Position numbers and translations under genes: made by a program. Shown here piece after piece: positions 7,357 through 16,329 of a stretch of 64,000 bases of DNA (the first letter of the stretch is position 1; each line of letters starts with the position of its first letter). The DNA is from an uncultured Burkholderiales bacterium (lineage in GTDB: Bacteria; Pseudomonadota; Gammaproteobacteria; Burkholderiales; Burkholderiaceae_C), in the NCBI GenBank assembly GCA_903886485.1, contig CAISMH010000010.1:1-64000 (forward strand), in the 5' to 3' direction. The notes below the pieces were generated by a model, which had not been told where the DNA came from, ran no database searches, and worked only from the letters and a program-made list of their open reading frames with translations.

Positions 7357-10300
7357 TTACTCGTAAATGATTTGAGATTGCCCTTCGTGGGCCTGTGCCA
7401 TCCAACTGGCCAGCGCAGCATCGCTGGGAAAAAATTTCGCCTGATCGCCCAACTGCACTTCAGCAGTCGCCCCATCGCGCAGCAGCTTGAATCGTACGCC
7501 CATGCCACGCACCAACTCGCCCTGCTCGGACTGTTCAATTTTTGCGGGGTGATCACGTAACAAACGTGCCAGGTCAGGCGCTGTGCCGTTGACTGTCACG
7601 CTCAGGTATTTACCAAAGCGGCAACGCGCTTGCTCTAGGCTCCACACCTGACTGATCGACAAACGCAAGCCACCCGAAAACCGGTCTGGTTGCGCCTTGC
7701 CCATGATGATGACCAACTCGTCGTCCTTCAAGGTGTTGCGGTACGTGTTGAGGGTGGCCTCATCGGCTGTCGCTTCAATCACAGCGGACTTGTCGTCGAG
7801 CTTGAAAATGGCCAGCTTGCCGCGCTGCCCGTTGATGACGCGCATGTCACTCACGATCCCAGCCAACAACTGCGGCTCGCGCGAATCCATCAAGTCTTCA
7901 ATGCGGGTGCGTGCAAAGCGGCGCACCTCGCGCTCGACTTCGTCAAACAAATGGCCGGAGAGGTAAAAGCCCAAGGCCACCTTCTCGTGCGTGAGGCGCT
8001 CTTTCACACCCCAAGGCAAGACCTCGACATAGTCCGGCTCTTGCGTGCTGGAGCCGTGGGCATCCTCACCCATCATGTCAAACAAACCGCCTTGATTCGC
8101 GTTGGCCTCACTCGCAGAAGCGAAATCAAACGCGCGCTCCACACTGGCCAACAGCTCGGCACGGTTGAGGTGCAAGTTATCAAACGCGCCCGCCTTGATC
8201 AGGGCCTCCACCGTGCGCTTGTTCAAGCGGCTGCGGTCCACGCGACGACAAAAATCAAACAAACTGGTGAATGGACCACCTTCCTCACGAGCCGCCACGA
8301 TGGCCTCGATCGCTTGTTGGCCCGAGCCCTTGATCGCACCTAAGCCATAGCGAATGACTTTGTCGGAGATGGGTTCAAAGCGGTAGTGCCCACGGTTGAC
8401 ATCCGGCGCCTCAAAGCTCAAGCCCATCTTGTGCGCATCTTCAAACAAGACCTTGAGCTTGTCCGTGTCGTCCATCTCCACCGTCATGTTGGCGCAGAAG
8501 AACTCCGCCGTGTAATGGACCTTCAACCAACCGGTGTGGTAAGCCAACAGCGAATAAGCCGCCGCGTGCGACTTGTTAAAGCCGTAGCCTGCGAACTTCT
8601 CCATCAAGTCAAAGATCTCGTCCGCTTTGTCTTGGCTGATGTTGTTCTTGGCCGCCCCTGCACGGAAGATTTCGCGGTGCTCGGCCATCTCCTCGGGCTT
8701 TTTCTTACCCATCGCACGGCGCAACATGTCGGCGCCACCGAGAGAGTAGCCGCCCAGAATCTGCGCCGTCTGCATCACCTGCTCTTGGTACACCATGATG
8801 CCGTAGGTCTCGGACAACATCTCAGCCACCATGGGGTGCGGATACTCAATCGTTTCGCGACCGTGCTTACGCGCCACGAAACTCGGAATCAGATCCATTG
8901 GGCCTGGGCGGTACAAGGCGTTCAGCGCAATCAAGTCTTCCAAGCGCGTGGGCCGCGCATCGCGCAACATGCCCTGCATGCCGCGACTTTCAAACTGGAA
9001 CACCGCTTCTGTTTTGCCGTCTTGGAACAGTTCGTAGGTGCGTTTGTCGTCGAGCGGGATATTTTCGAAAGAAAAATTCTCTTGCCCCTTGTGGCGCTGG
9101 ATGATGAAGTCGCGGGCAATCTCCAAGATCGTCAGCGTGGCCAGCCCCAAGAAGTCGAACTTCACCAGACCCGCCGCCTCCACGTCGTCCTTGTCAAACT
9201 GGCTCACCGCCGAGTCGCTGCCCGGCTGTTGGTACAAGGGACAAAAATCCGTCAGCTTGCCCGGTGCAATCAACACGCCACCCGCGTGCATGCCAATGTT
9301 GCGCGTCATGCCTTCGAGCTTTTGCGCCAACTCCAGCAGCATTTTGACCTCGTCCTCTTTGGCCAATCGGTCAGCCAAGATCGGCTCGGCCTCAATCGCC
9401 CCCGCAATGGTGATGTGTTGGCCGGGCTTATTCGGGATGAGCTTGCTGATGCCATCGCAAAAGGTGTAACTCATGTCCAGCACGCGGCCCACATCGCGAA
9501 TCGCCGCACGCGCAGCCATCGTGCCAAACGTGGCGATTTGCGACACCGCATCGCGCCCGTACTTGTCTTTCACATAGTCAATCACGCGGTCGCGGTTGGT
9601 CTGGCAAAAGTCAATGTCAAAGTCGGGCATGGAGACCCGCTCTGGGTTCAAAAATCGCTCAAACAGCAAGTTGTATTGCAGCGGATCGAGGTCAGTGATC
9701 TTCAGCGCATACGCCACCAAGGAACCCGCGCCCGAACCACGACCGGGCCCGACCGGGCAACCGTTGGCCTTGGCCCATTGAATGAAGTCACCCACGATCA
9801 AGAAGTAGCCGGGGAACCCCATCTTCAAAATCGTGTTCAGCTCAAACTCCAAACGCTCGACATAGCGTGGGCGCTCTTGCTCTCGCTTGGCCTCGGCAGG
9901 ATACAAGTGCTGCAAGCGCGCCTCTAAGCCCTCGTGCGACACGTGACGGAAGTAATCCTCGACCGACATCACCACACCGTTCACGGGCGGAATCGGGAAG
10001 TTGGGCAACTGCGGTTTGCCCAACACCAAGGTCAGGTTGCAACGCTTGGCAATCTCTGCGGTGTTGGCAATTGCGCTGGGCACATCGGCAAACAAAGCGC
10101 ACATCTGGGCCGACGATTTGAAATACTGCTCACGCGTGAACTTCCGCACACGCCGCTGGTTACCCAAAATCTCGCCTTCCGAAATACATACACGCGCCTC
10201 GTGCGCCTCGTAATCATCAGGGAGCGTGAACTGCACAGGGTGCGTGGCTACCACGGGCAGGCTCAAACGCGCGGCCAATTGGACAGCCGCACTGACGTGG

Positions 10301-10830
10301 ATCTCATCATCGGCACGGCCTGCTCGCTGCAACTCGATATAAAAGCGATGCGGAAAGATGCCAGCCAACAACAACGCCACCTCACCCGCGCGCGTGGTGT
10401 CGCCCTGCACCAAGGCTTGTCCCAATGCACCTGCTTGTGCGCCTGACAAAGCGATCAGTCCTTGCGACAGCTCCTTCAGCCATGCCAGCTTGATCACACC
10501 CACGGCCTTGTGGACGTTTTGTGTCCAGCCTCGGCTGATCAACTCGCACAAGTTCAGATAGCCCTGATGGTTTTGCACCAACAACACCATGCGCGAGGTC
10601 TGCGCTGCGTCTTGGGTCAGGCTCTCTAAATAAATCTCTGCACCGATGACGGGTTTGACGCCTTTGCCACGCGTCTCTTTGTAAAACTTGATCGCCCCGT
10701 ACAGATTGTTGATGTCTGTGATGGCCAGCGCAGGCTGCTGATCGGCGGCAGCGGCTTTCACCACCTCGTCGAGACGGTTGGTCCCGTCAACGACAGAAAA
10801 CTCAGAGTGAAGGCGCAGGTGAACAAACAT
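7357..10830 (-). CDS. dnaE: DNA polymerase III subunit alpha
   Basis: The 1157-residue replicative polymerase catalytic subunit. An N-terminal PHP domain (begins FVHLRLHSEFSVVDG) precedes the polymerase core with GPGRGSGAGSLVAYAL and the catalytic aspartates in PDFDIDFCQ. The helix-hairpin-helix and OB-fold regions follow (DLMDSREPQLLAGIVSDMR). Length agrees with DnaE1 of beta- and gammaproteobacteria. It is divergent from trhO across a 41-base gap holding both promoters. Long opposite-strand open frames within it are shadows. Confidence 0.96.
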   Translation of the reverse strand: MFVHLRLHSEFSVVDGTNRLDEVVKAAAADQQPALAITDINNLYGAIKFYKETRGKGVKPVIGAEIYLESLTQDAAQTSRMVLLVQNHQGYLNLCELISRGWTQNVHKAVGVIKLAWLKELSQGLIALSGAQAGALGQALVQGDTTRAGEVALLLAGIFPHRFYIELQRAGRADDEIHVSAAVQLAARLSLPVVATHPVQFTLPDDYEAHEARVCISEGEILGNQRRVRKFTREQYFKSSAQMCALFADVPSAIANTAEIAKRCNLTLVLGKPQLPNFPIPPVNGVVMSVEDYFRHVSHEGLEARLQHLYPAEAKREQERPRYVERLEFELNTILKMGFPGYFLIVGDFIQWAKANGCPVGPGRGSGAGSLVAYALKITDLDPLQYNLLFERFLNPERVSMPDFDIDFCQTNRDRVIDYVKDKYGRDAVSQIATFGTMAARAAIRDVGRVLDMSYTFCDGISKLIPNKPGQHITIAGAIEAEPILADRLAKEDEVKMLLELAQKLEGMTRNIGMHAGGVLIAPGKLTDFCPLYQQPGSDSAVSQFDKDDVEAAGLVKFDFLGLATLTILEIARDFIIQRHKGQENFSFENIPLDDKRTYELFQDGKTEAVFQFESRGMQGMLRDARPTRLEDLIALNALYRPGPMDLIPSFVARKHGRETIEYPHPMVAEMLSETYGIMVYQEQVMQTAQILGGYSLGGADMLRRAMGKKKPEEMAEHREIFRAGAAKNNISQDKADEIFDLMEKFAGYGFNKSHAAAYSLLAYHTGWLKVHYTAEFFCANMTVEMDDTDKLKVLFEDAHKMGLSFEAPDVNRGHYRFEPISDKVIRYGLGAIKGSGQQAIEAIVAAREEGGPFTSLFDFCRRVDRSRLNKRTVEALIKAGAFDNLHLNRAELLASVERAFDFASASEANANQGGLFDMMGEDAHGSSTQEPDYVEVLPWGVKERLTHEKVALGFYLSGHLFDEVEREVRRFARTRIEDLMDSREPQLLAGIVSDMRVINGQRGKLAIFKLDDKSAVIEATADEATLNTYRNTLKDDELVIIMGKAQPDRFSGGLRLSISQVWSLEQARCRFGKYLSVTVNGTAPDLARLLRDHPAKIEQSEQGELVRGMGVRFKLLRDGATAEVQLGDQAKFFPSDAALASWMAQAHEGQSQIIYE

Positions 10831-10871
10831 GGCTTGGATTGTAGGGACACGCCGTTACATAGAATCCTCGT

Positions 10872-11663
10872 GTGAACCAAATCCTCAACATTTCTTGCTA
10901 CAAATTCGTCGCCCTGCCCGACGCCCAAGACCTGCGCCAACCCTGTTTGGACAACGCCTTGGCGCGCCAGCTCAAAGGCACCATCCTGATAGCAGAAGAA
11001 GGCATTAATTTCTTCTTGGCAGGCGGTGCTGATGAGGTGCGCGGGTTTGTCGATTGGTTGCGCAGCGACGCTCGGCTGGCCGACCTCGCCCCCAAAGAAA
11101 GCTGGTCTGCCACGCAGCCATTTCGCAAGATGCTGGTGAAGGTGAAGAACGAAATCATCCGCATGAACCACCCCAGCATTCGCCCCGCAGAGGGGCGCGC
11201 ACCTGCGGTCACACCCGAGACTGCCAAGCGCTGGTTAGACCAAGGCCATGACGACGAAGGCCGTCCCGTGGTCACCCTCGATACGCGCAACCAGTTTGAG
11301 GTAGACGCAGGCACGTTCAAAAACACCCTCAACTGGGGCATCACCAAGTTCACCGAATTTCCAGACGCGGTGCAAGCCCACTTGGCCGAACTGCAAGACA
11401 AAACCGTCATCAGTTTTTGCACCGGTGGCATTCGCTGCGAGAAAGCCGCCATCTACATGCGCAACGCGGGCCTGCCCCATGTGTATCAACTGGAAGGCGG
11501 CATCCTCAAATACTTTGAAGAAGTGGGCAACGCCCATTACGAAGGCGGCTGCTTTGTGTTTGACGAGCGTCGTGCGGTGGGCGCAGACCTGAGTGCCACA
11601 GGCCTCACCCCTGAGGGGAACTTTCCCCTCACTCCTGCAACAGTGCCAACACCTCAGACTTGA
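10872..11663 (+). CDS. trhO: tRNA uridine(34) hydroxylase, rhodanese family
   Basis: A 263-residue TrhO/YceA-type protein. The N-terminal ferredoxin-like part (QILNISCYKFVALPD, GTILIAEEGINF) is followed by a rhodanese domain with active-site loop CTGGIRC; the first Cys is residue 183. Family members hydroxylate U34 of certain tRNAs to 5-hydroxyuridine using oxygen. It starts with GTG at 10872; no better ATG lies upstream. The extreme 3' end overlaps the opposite-strand membrane protein gene by 35 bases. Divergent from dnaE. Confidence 0.9.
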   Translation: MNQILNISCYKFVALPDAQDLRQPCLDNALARQLKGTILIAEEGINFFLAGGADEVRGFVDWLRSDARLADLAPKESWSATQPFRKMLVKVKNEIIRMNHPSIRPAEGRAPAVTPETAKRWLDQGHDDEGRPVVTLDTRNQFEVDAGTFKNTLNWGITKFTEFPDAVQAHLAELQDKTVISFCTGGIRCEKAAIYMRNAGLPHVYQLEGGILKYFEEVGNAHYEGGCFVFDERRAVGADLSATGLTPEGNFPLTPATVPTPQT

Positions 11664-12327
11664 ACTCACGGGTATACAAAATACCAGCCACCAGCATCGT
11701 CGCTAGCACAAACATCGTGGGCGAAAAAAACCAGCCCAATGCAGCGAACGAAAAATAATAAGCGCGCAACCCCCCGTTGAACGTCTCGGCAGCGAGGCCT
11801 GTCATCGCTGCGGCACGGTCGGCATAGTGCTGACGGTCTGACATGTCGCCACCTTCAAAACTTTGAGCCGGCGGCATCGCGCCAATCAACAAAGCCACAA
11901 AGGTGTACTGACGCATCGACCACGAAAAGCGAAAGAACGAGTACACAAAAATCACCACCAACACCAAGAGCTTGAATTCAAACACCAGCGTCGGTGTTTG
12001 CTCGGCAAACGGAATCTCGCGCACCAGCTCGGCGGCTTTGTCGGTGGTGCCCAGCAGGGCAAACAAGCCACCCAAAATCAAAATCGTGGTGGAGCAAAAA
12101 AATGCGGGCGTGGCCGACAAGGTTTGCGTGATGATGCCGTCCAACATGCGCGGGTCACGTGCGGTGGTTTGCATCATCCACAAATGGCGGTAGCGGTTGG
12201 TCATCGCCAAAATGGAATGCTGGCCGTCGCTCCAGTGTTTGGCAAACATGGCGTAGCCCACCCACACCAGAACAAAAAATCCGAGGGCGACCCAATCGGT
12301 CCAAGGCAACAGTTGAATGATTTTCAT
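11629..12327 (-). CDS. DUF599-type integral membrane protein
   Basis: A 232-residue protein with about four membrane segments (WVALGFFVLVWVGYAMF near the N-terminus, FCSTTILILGGLFALLG, KLLVLVVIFVYSFFRFSWSMRQY, and a C-terminal pair). RYRHLWM followed by DGIITQTLSATPAFFCSTT fits the DUF599 family, which has no established function. It runs convergently into trhO with a 35-base overlap of coding ends. No operon partner on its strand is close; a terminator lies upstream, after the flavoprotein gene. Confidence 0.8.
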   Translation of the reverse strand: MKIIQLLPWTDWVALGFFVLVWVGYAMFAKHWSDGQHSILAMTNRYRHLWMMQTTARDPRMLDGIITQTLSATPAFFCSTTILILGGLFALLGTTDKAAELVREIPFAEQTPTLVFEFKLLVLVVIFVYSFFRFSWSMRQYTFVALLIGAMPPAQSFEGGDMSDRQHYADRAAAMTGLAAETFNGGLRAYYFSFAALGWFFSPTMFVLATMLVAGILYTREFKSEVLALLQE

Positions 12328-12342
12328 GGCTTGATGCTACCC

Positions 12343-12378
12343 AAAGAAAAAGGGCCGCCCTTACGAACGACCCTTTTA
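12343..12378 (-). terminator. Terminator after the pirin-DoxX-WrbA operon
   Basis: On the minus strand AAAAGGGTCG pairs with CGGCCCTTTT (one T-G wobble) around a ten-base loop, followed by TCTTTG. It lies about 45 bases past the stop of the WrbA-like gene and before the DUF599 gene. Confidence 0.6.
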
Positions 12379-12421
12379 TTTCGATGCCCGTGGCAACGGG
12401 CATGGACGCGTTAGCGCAGAC

Positions 12422-12955
12422 TCAAGCGCGCAACTTAGCTGCCATCGCTGCCACGCGCTCGCCATAGGCTTTGGCGGTGTCCAAGTCACCCTGAGGAATG
12501 TCAGCGGCTGGGCTGGTGGGGCCGACTTGGGCCATCACGCCTGAGTTGGAACCAATGCGGTTGATCGTGCCGTCGTTCATCGCGGGCTGACCCACCCACA
12601 CCATGCCTTGCTGCATGGCCAAGGTGATGAAGTATTGGATGGTCGAGAGCTTGTCGCCGCTGGGGCTGGCGGAAATGGTGAAGCCGCCCGCCACTTTGTC
12701 TTTCCAAGCACTGCTGAACCAACGCTTAGATGTGGCGTCGGCAAACTTCTTGAACTGCCAAGAGGCCATGCCCATGTAGGTGGGTGAGCCAAAGATGATG
12801 GCATCAGCCGCATCCAATGTTGCCCAATCGGCATCGGTGATGTTGCCGTCTGCATCAATGGCGATGACGGTGGCTTTGGCGCCTTCGGCGACAAACTGAG
12901 CCACGCGTTGTGTGTGGCCGTAGCCTGAGTGATAAACGACGACTGTTTGAGTCAT
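12422..12955 (-). CDS. WrbA-like flavodoxin-fold NAD(P)H:quinone oxidoreductase
   Basis: A 177-residue flavodoxin-fold protein. TVVVYHSGYGHTQRVA near the start is the FMN phosphate-binding loop, and GSPTYMGMASWQFKKF and GFTISASPSGDK match the WrbA/flavodoxin-like NADPH-dependent reductase family. Members reduce quinones by two electrons and protect against redox stress. The start at 12955 (MTQTVVVY) follows an AAGGAAG-like site; the longer frame to 13078 has a non-family N-terminus. It is the last gene of the pirin-DoxX-flavoprotein operon next to a divergent LysR regulator. Confidence 0.85.
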   Translation of the reverse strand: MTQTVVVYHSGYGHTQRVAQFVAEGAKATVIAIDADGNITDADWATLDAADAIIFGSPTYMGMASWQFKKFADATSKRWFSSAWKDKVAGGFTISASPSGDKLSTIQYFITLAMQQGMVWVGQPAMNDGTINRIGSNSGVMAQVGPTSPAADIPQGDLDTAKAYGERVAAMAAKLRA

Positions 12956-13004
12956 GGTGTGCTTCCTTAATGCGGTTGAACGATGGGTTAAAAAACAGGG
13001 TGAA

Positions 13005-13406
13005 TTATTGAGCTTCTTTTTTCGCGTCCAAGCTCCAAGCGCCAGCGCCTGAAGAAGCCAACACCAACAAGCCGCCAATCACGCCGATGTTCTTAAAGAA
13101 CAACAACTGTTGCACAAAGGCTTGCTCAGGCGCTGCGGCCCAAAACGCGTGGAAGAAGACCGATGCGACCAATGTAAAAACAGCCAGCACAGCCGCTGCA
13201 ATGCGGGTTTGGAAACCGATGATCAAAGCGATGGAGCCCAAGATTTCCACCACCAACGCTGCTGCCGCAGCGACCGTGGGCATAGGCAAGCTCACAGAGG
13301 CGATATAGCCGACGGTGCCTTCAAAGCCTGTCAATTTGGACAAGCCAGCGGGCAAAAAGAGAGCGGCCAACAAAAGACGGCCAATGAGGTTGAGTGCGTT
13401 GTTCAT
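13005..13406 (-). CDS. DoxX family membrane protein
   Basis: A 133-residue protein with four predicted helices. RLLLAALFLPAGLSKLTGF at the N-terminus is the DoxX signature region; ALIIGFQTRIAAAVLAVFTLVASVFFH follows. DoxX relatives are linked to redox balance and oxidative stress, with no defined catalytic role here. A clear AAAGGAAACTTCTC ribosome-binding region precedes the ATG. It lies between the pirin and WrbA-like genes on the same strand, about 40-50 bases from each, forming a three-gene stress-type operon. Confidence 0.85.
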   Translation of the reverse strand: MNNALNLIGRLLLAALFLPAGLSKLTGFEGTVGYIASVSLPMPTVAAAAALVVEILGSIALIIGFQTRIAAAVLAVFTLVASVFFHAFWAAAPEQAFVQQLLFFKNIGVIGGLLVLASSGAGAWSLDAKKEAQ

Positions 13407-13444
13407 GAGAAGTTTCCTTTTTAAAAAATAAGTGCAGTGAAAAA

Positions 13445-14140
13445 TTAAGCAGCCAAATCAAAGACCAACACCTCGGCATCTTGCCCGTGGGTCAAGTCAA
13501 TGGTGGGTTCGTTGTCCAACAGTGCCGCGTCACCCGTGGCCAATGCCACACCGTTGACCTGCAAAGCACCGCGAATGAGATGCACATAGGCTTTACGGCC
13601 CGCGGCAATGGTCAGTGTGGCTGTCTCATCGCCATCAAACAAGCCAGCGTAAAGGGACGCATCGGCGTGAATCTTGACCACGCCACCTTCTGGCGCCGCA
13701 ATACGACTGAGAGCGCCACGCTTGGATGCTGGCGGCACGGGTTGTTGCTCATAGCTGGCAGGAATGCCGCGCACATTGGGCTCAATCCAAATTTGGAAAA
13801 AGTGCGTGGTTTCGTCTGGCGCGTGGTTGAACTCGCTGTGTTGCACCCCACTGCCCGCGCTCATGCGTTGCACGTCACCCGGTGGAATGCCTTTGACATT
13901 GCCCATGCTGTCTTTGTGGGCCAAGTTGCCACGCAGCACATAGCTGATGATTTCCATGTCACGGTGGCCGTGTGTGCCAAACCCTGTTCCGGGGGCAATG
14001 CGGTCTTCGTTGATGACCCGCAAATTGCCCCAGCCCATGAACTCGGGGTCGTAGTAGTTGGCAAACGAAAAGCTGTGAAAGGACTTCAACCACCCGTGGT
14101 CGGCGTAGCCTCTGTCTTGTGATTTGCGAAGGGTCAACAT
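13445..14140 (-). CDS. Pirin family protein (bicupin, YhhW type)
   Basis: A 231-residue double-cupin protein. The N-terminal cupin carries the metal-binding set FGTHGHRDMEIISYVLRG and HSEFNHAPDETTHFFQIW, with the family opening SQDRGYADHGWLKSFHSFSFANYYDP. Related proteins (YhhW) have quercetin 2,3-dioxygenase activity in vitro; the physiological role is unclear. It is the first gene of the pirin-DoxX-WrbA operon and is divergent from a LysR regulator across a 113-base gap, so it is likely a target of that regulator. Confidence 0.9.
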   Translation of the reverse strand: MLTLRKSQDRGYADHGWLKSFHSFSFANYYDPEFMGWGNLRVINEDRIAPGTGFGTHGHRDMEIISYVLRGNLAHKDSMGNVKGIPPGDVQRMSAGSGVQHSEFNHAPDETTHFFQIWIEPNVRGIPASYEQQPVPPASKRGALSRIAAPEGGVVKIHADASLYAGLFDGDETATLTIAAGRKAYVHLIRGALQVNGVALATGDAALLDNEPTIDLTHGQDAEVLVFDLAA

Positions 14141-14220
14141 GCCGTGTGCTCCTGTTTTGTCTTGACCTGAACTTTAGGCCGCGCAGAGGCTTTTGCCATG
14201 CATCGCATTTGATGGCATCA

Positions 14221-14235
14221 TTCAAATTATTTGAA
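14221..14235. promoter_or_regulatory. Palindrome TTCAAATTATTTGAA, LysR-type operator candidate
   Basis: Perfect six-base arms TTCAAA and TTTGAA flank a three-base centre. It contains the T-N11-A arrangement expected of LysR-type sites. It lies in the gap between the divergent pirin operon and the LysR gene, 19 bases before the LysR start, a position suited to autoregulation and control of the operon. Confidence 0.5.
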
Positions 14236-14253
14236 CGCTCAAAGCCTAACTGC

Positions 14254-15231
14254 ATGACTTCCCCCCGAGACGTCCTCACACCCGATTCGCTGTCCATGCT
14301 GCACGCGATTGAAAAAGCGGGCAGCTTTGCCGCGGCTGCACGTGCGCTAGGCCTCGTGCCCAGTGCTCTCACCTACCGTGTGCGCCAAATCGAAGACGCG
14401 CTCGATGTGCTGCTGTTTGACCGCAGTTCCCGACAAGCCAAGCTGACCGCCGCAGGCCACGAACTGCTGCGCGAGGGTGAGCGCCTGTTGGCCGACATGG
14501 ACGCCATTGCCAACCGCGTGAAACGTGTGGCCACGGGCTGGGAAAGTCAGTTCACCATTGCGGTGGACGGCATCATCGACCGCACCACGGTGATGGAGTT
14601 GTGTGAAGCCTTCATGGCCTTGAACGCCCCAACACGCTTGAAGCTGCGCGACGAAACACTCACCGGCACACTGGAAGCCTTGACCAGCGGACAAGCCGAT
14701 TTGGCATTGGGCATTGCCGGCTCATTCAGTGAAAGCGGCACAGCCTCTGGCATCCACAGCCATGTGCTTGGGGCCATGCATTTTGTGTTTGCCATCGCGC
14801 CGCACCATCCGCTGGCCCACGCGCCTGAGCCGCTGACAGATGAACTGATCGGCCAACACCGCGTGGTGGCCGTGGCTGACTCGGTGCAGCGTGGCGCAGG
14901 CATGAGCATTGGTTTGCTGCCGGGGCAAGATGTGTTCACCGTCCCCACCATGCACAGCAAGCTGGAAGCGCAAGTGCGCGGTCTGGGGGTGGGCTTTGTG
15001 CCAGAGTTGATGGCCAAGCCCTTCATCGAGCGAGGCGTGTTGGTGGTACGCCAGGTCGAACGTCCGCAACGTGTGGCACAACTCAGTTACGCTTGGCGCA
15101 TCCCCGATGGCAGCGAGGGCGAGCGCGGTGGCCGCGCCTTGCAATGGTGGCTCAAGCAACTCAAGAGCACGGCCACGCGCTCCGCGCTATTGGTGAATCC
15201 TCGACAAAATCAAAAACCACAGAAAGTGTAG
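14254..15231 (+). CDS. LysR family transcriptional regulator of the pirin-DoxX-WrbA operon
   Basis: A 325-residue LysR-type regulator. The winged helix-turn-helix is at about residues 10-65 (SMLHAIEKAGSFAAAARALG, then VRQIEDALDVLLFDRSSRQ), followed by a substrate-binding domain. The start MTSPRDVL at 14254 puts the HTH at the family-typical distance; the longer frame to 14119 overlaps the pirin start and is rejected. Divergent position and the palindrome in the gap imply control of the stress operon. The inducer is unknown. Confidence 0.9.
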   Translation: MTSPRDVLTPDSLSMLHAIEKAGSFAAAARALGLVPSALTYRVRQIEDALDVLLFDRSSRQAKLTAAGHELLREGERLLADMDAIANRVKRVATGWESQFTIAVDGIIDRTTVMELCEAFMALNAPTRLKLRDETLTGTLEALTSGQADLALGIAGSFSESGTASGIHSHVLGAMHFVFAIAPHHPLAHAPEPLTDELIGQHRVVAVADSVQRGAGMSIGLLPGQDVFTVPTMHSKLEAQVRGLGVGFVPELMAKPFIERGVLVVRQVERPQRVAQLSYAWRIPDGSEGERGGRALQWWLKQLKSTATRSALLVNPRQNQKPQKV

Positions 15232-15240
15232 AGTGCACAT

Positions 15241-16308
15241 ATGACCCTGAACATCGCCATCATCGGTGCCGGCATTGCTGGCATCACCGCCGCCCGCACT
15301 TTGGCCAAAGCTGGCCACCATGTGCATGTGTTTGAAAAAAATCGTGGCGCAGGGGGGCGCATGTCGACACGTCTGAGTAACTTCGGCACCTTCGACCACG
15401 GTGCCCAATACTTCACGGTGCGCGACCCACGCTTCTCACTGGCCATTCAAGCCGTGCCCGGCACCACCGACATTTGTCGCCCGTGGAGCGCCAACGCCGT
15501 GCGCGTGCTCGACCCACTGGGTCATGTGTTTGAAGCCGCTCGCGCCACCCAAGACGCACACTTTGTGGCCAAGCCCGGCATGAACGCCTTGGTACGGCAC
15601 TGGGCCGAACCGCTGGGCAAAGCCATCACCTACAACACCCAAGTCAACCGCTTGCAGCGCGGCGCCAAAGGCTTGTGGACCCTGCACGCCGTCAACAGCA
15701 CCTCCGGCAAAGAAGTGGCACAAAAGCACAGCGGCTTTGACCATGTGTTGCTCGCCATCCCCTCGGTGCAAGCCGAGAACTTGCTCAAAGCCTCCGGCAA
15801 AGAAGCCATCAACACCCAATGGCTCAAAGCCATGGACGCCGTGGACGTGGCCCCTTGCTGGACCATGATGGTGGCCTTCCCCAACGCCACACAACCCAAT
15901 CTGCACATCGGCCCACAGTGGAACGCAGCCCGCAGCATTCACCACCGCATTGCGTGGTTGGCGCGCGAGTCATCCAAGCCCGGTCGCGGTAAAGTGGAAC
16001 GCTGGACGGTGCAAGCCAGCGCCGCATGGTCTGCCGAACACATCACCGACACCGAAGCCCGTGTCAAAGCCAAACTCTTGCGTGCGTTTGCCGAGCTCAC
16101 AGGCATCCGTGCCGAGCCCGCACATGCTGAGTTGCACCGCTGGCTCTATGCCAAAACCATCACGCCTCTGGGCGTGTCGCACCAGTACAACCCAGCCAAT
16201 GGCTTGGGCACCTGCGGCGACTGGCATTTGGGTCACCGCGTAGAAGACGCGTTTGTCTCAGGCCTTGAACTCGCTTTGGCTGTTTGCCAATCCGCCAAGC
16301 GTTTGTAA
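15241..16308 (+). CDS. FAD-dependent oxidoreductase, amine-oxidase/renalase-like
   Basis: A 355-residue flavoprotein. The N-terminal dinucleotide fold reads IAIIGAGIAGITAARTLAKAG, followed by VFEKNRGAGGRMSTR, the second FAD contact typical of renalase-like and amine-oxidase-like proteins. The C-terminus YNPANGLGTCGDWHLGHRVEDAFVSG matches the FAD-contacting GD motif. Substrate is not predictable. Begins 9 bases after the LysR stop and precedes gluQ by about 20 bases, so co-transcription is possible. Confidence 0.85.
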   Translation: MTLNIAIIGAGIAGITAARTLAKAGHHVHVFEKNRGAGGRMSTRLSNFGTFDHGAQYFTVRDPRFSLAIQAVPGTTDICRPWSANAVRVLDPLGHVFEAARATQDAHFVAKPGMNALVRHWAEPLGKAITYNTQVNRLQRGAKGLWTLHAVNSTSGKEVAQKHSGFDHVLLAIPSVQAENLLKASGKEAINTQWLKAMDAVDVAPCWTMMVAFPNATQPNLHIGPQWNAARSIHHRIAWLARESSKPGRGKVERWTVQASAAWSAEHITDTEARVKAKLLRAFAELTGIRAEPAHAELHRWLYAKTITPLGVSHQYNPANGLGTCGDWHLGHRVEDAFVSGLELALAVCQSAKRL

Positions 16309-16329
16309 AACGGTTCACGCACGGGCGAC

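Noticed and set aside
8386..9927. A 513-residue open frame on the plus strand opposite dnaE
   Set aside because: It lies fully within dnaE in the antisense direction, has no domain-like sequence and is His/Gln/Arg-rich, as expected for a GC-rich antisense shadow.
14119..14253. Longer N-terminus of the LysR regulator
   Set aside because: It would overlap the divergent pirin start and places the HTH abnormally far from the N-terminus.
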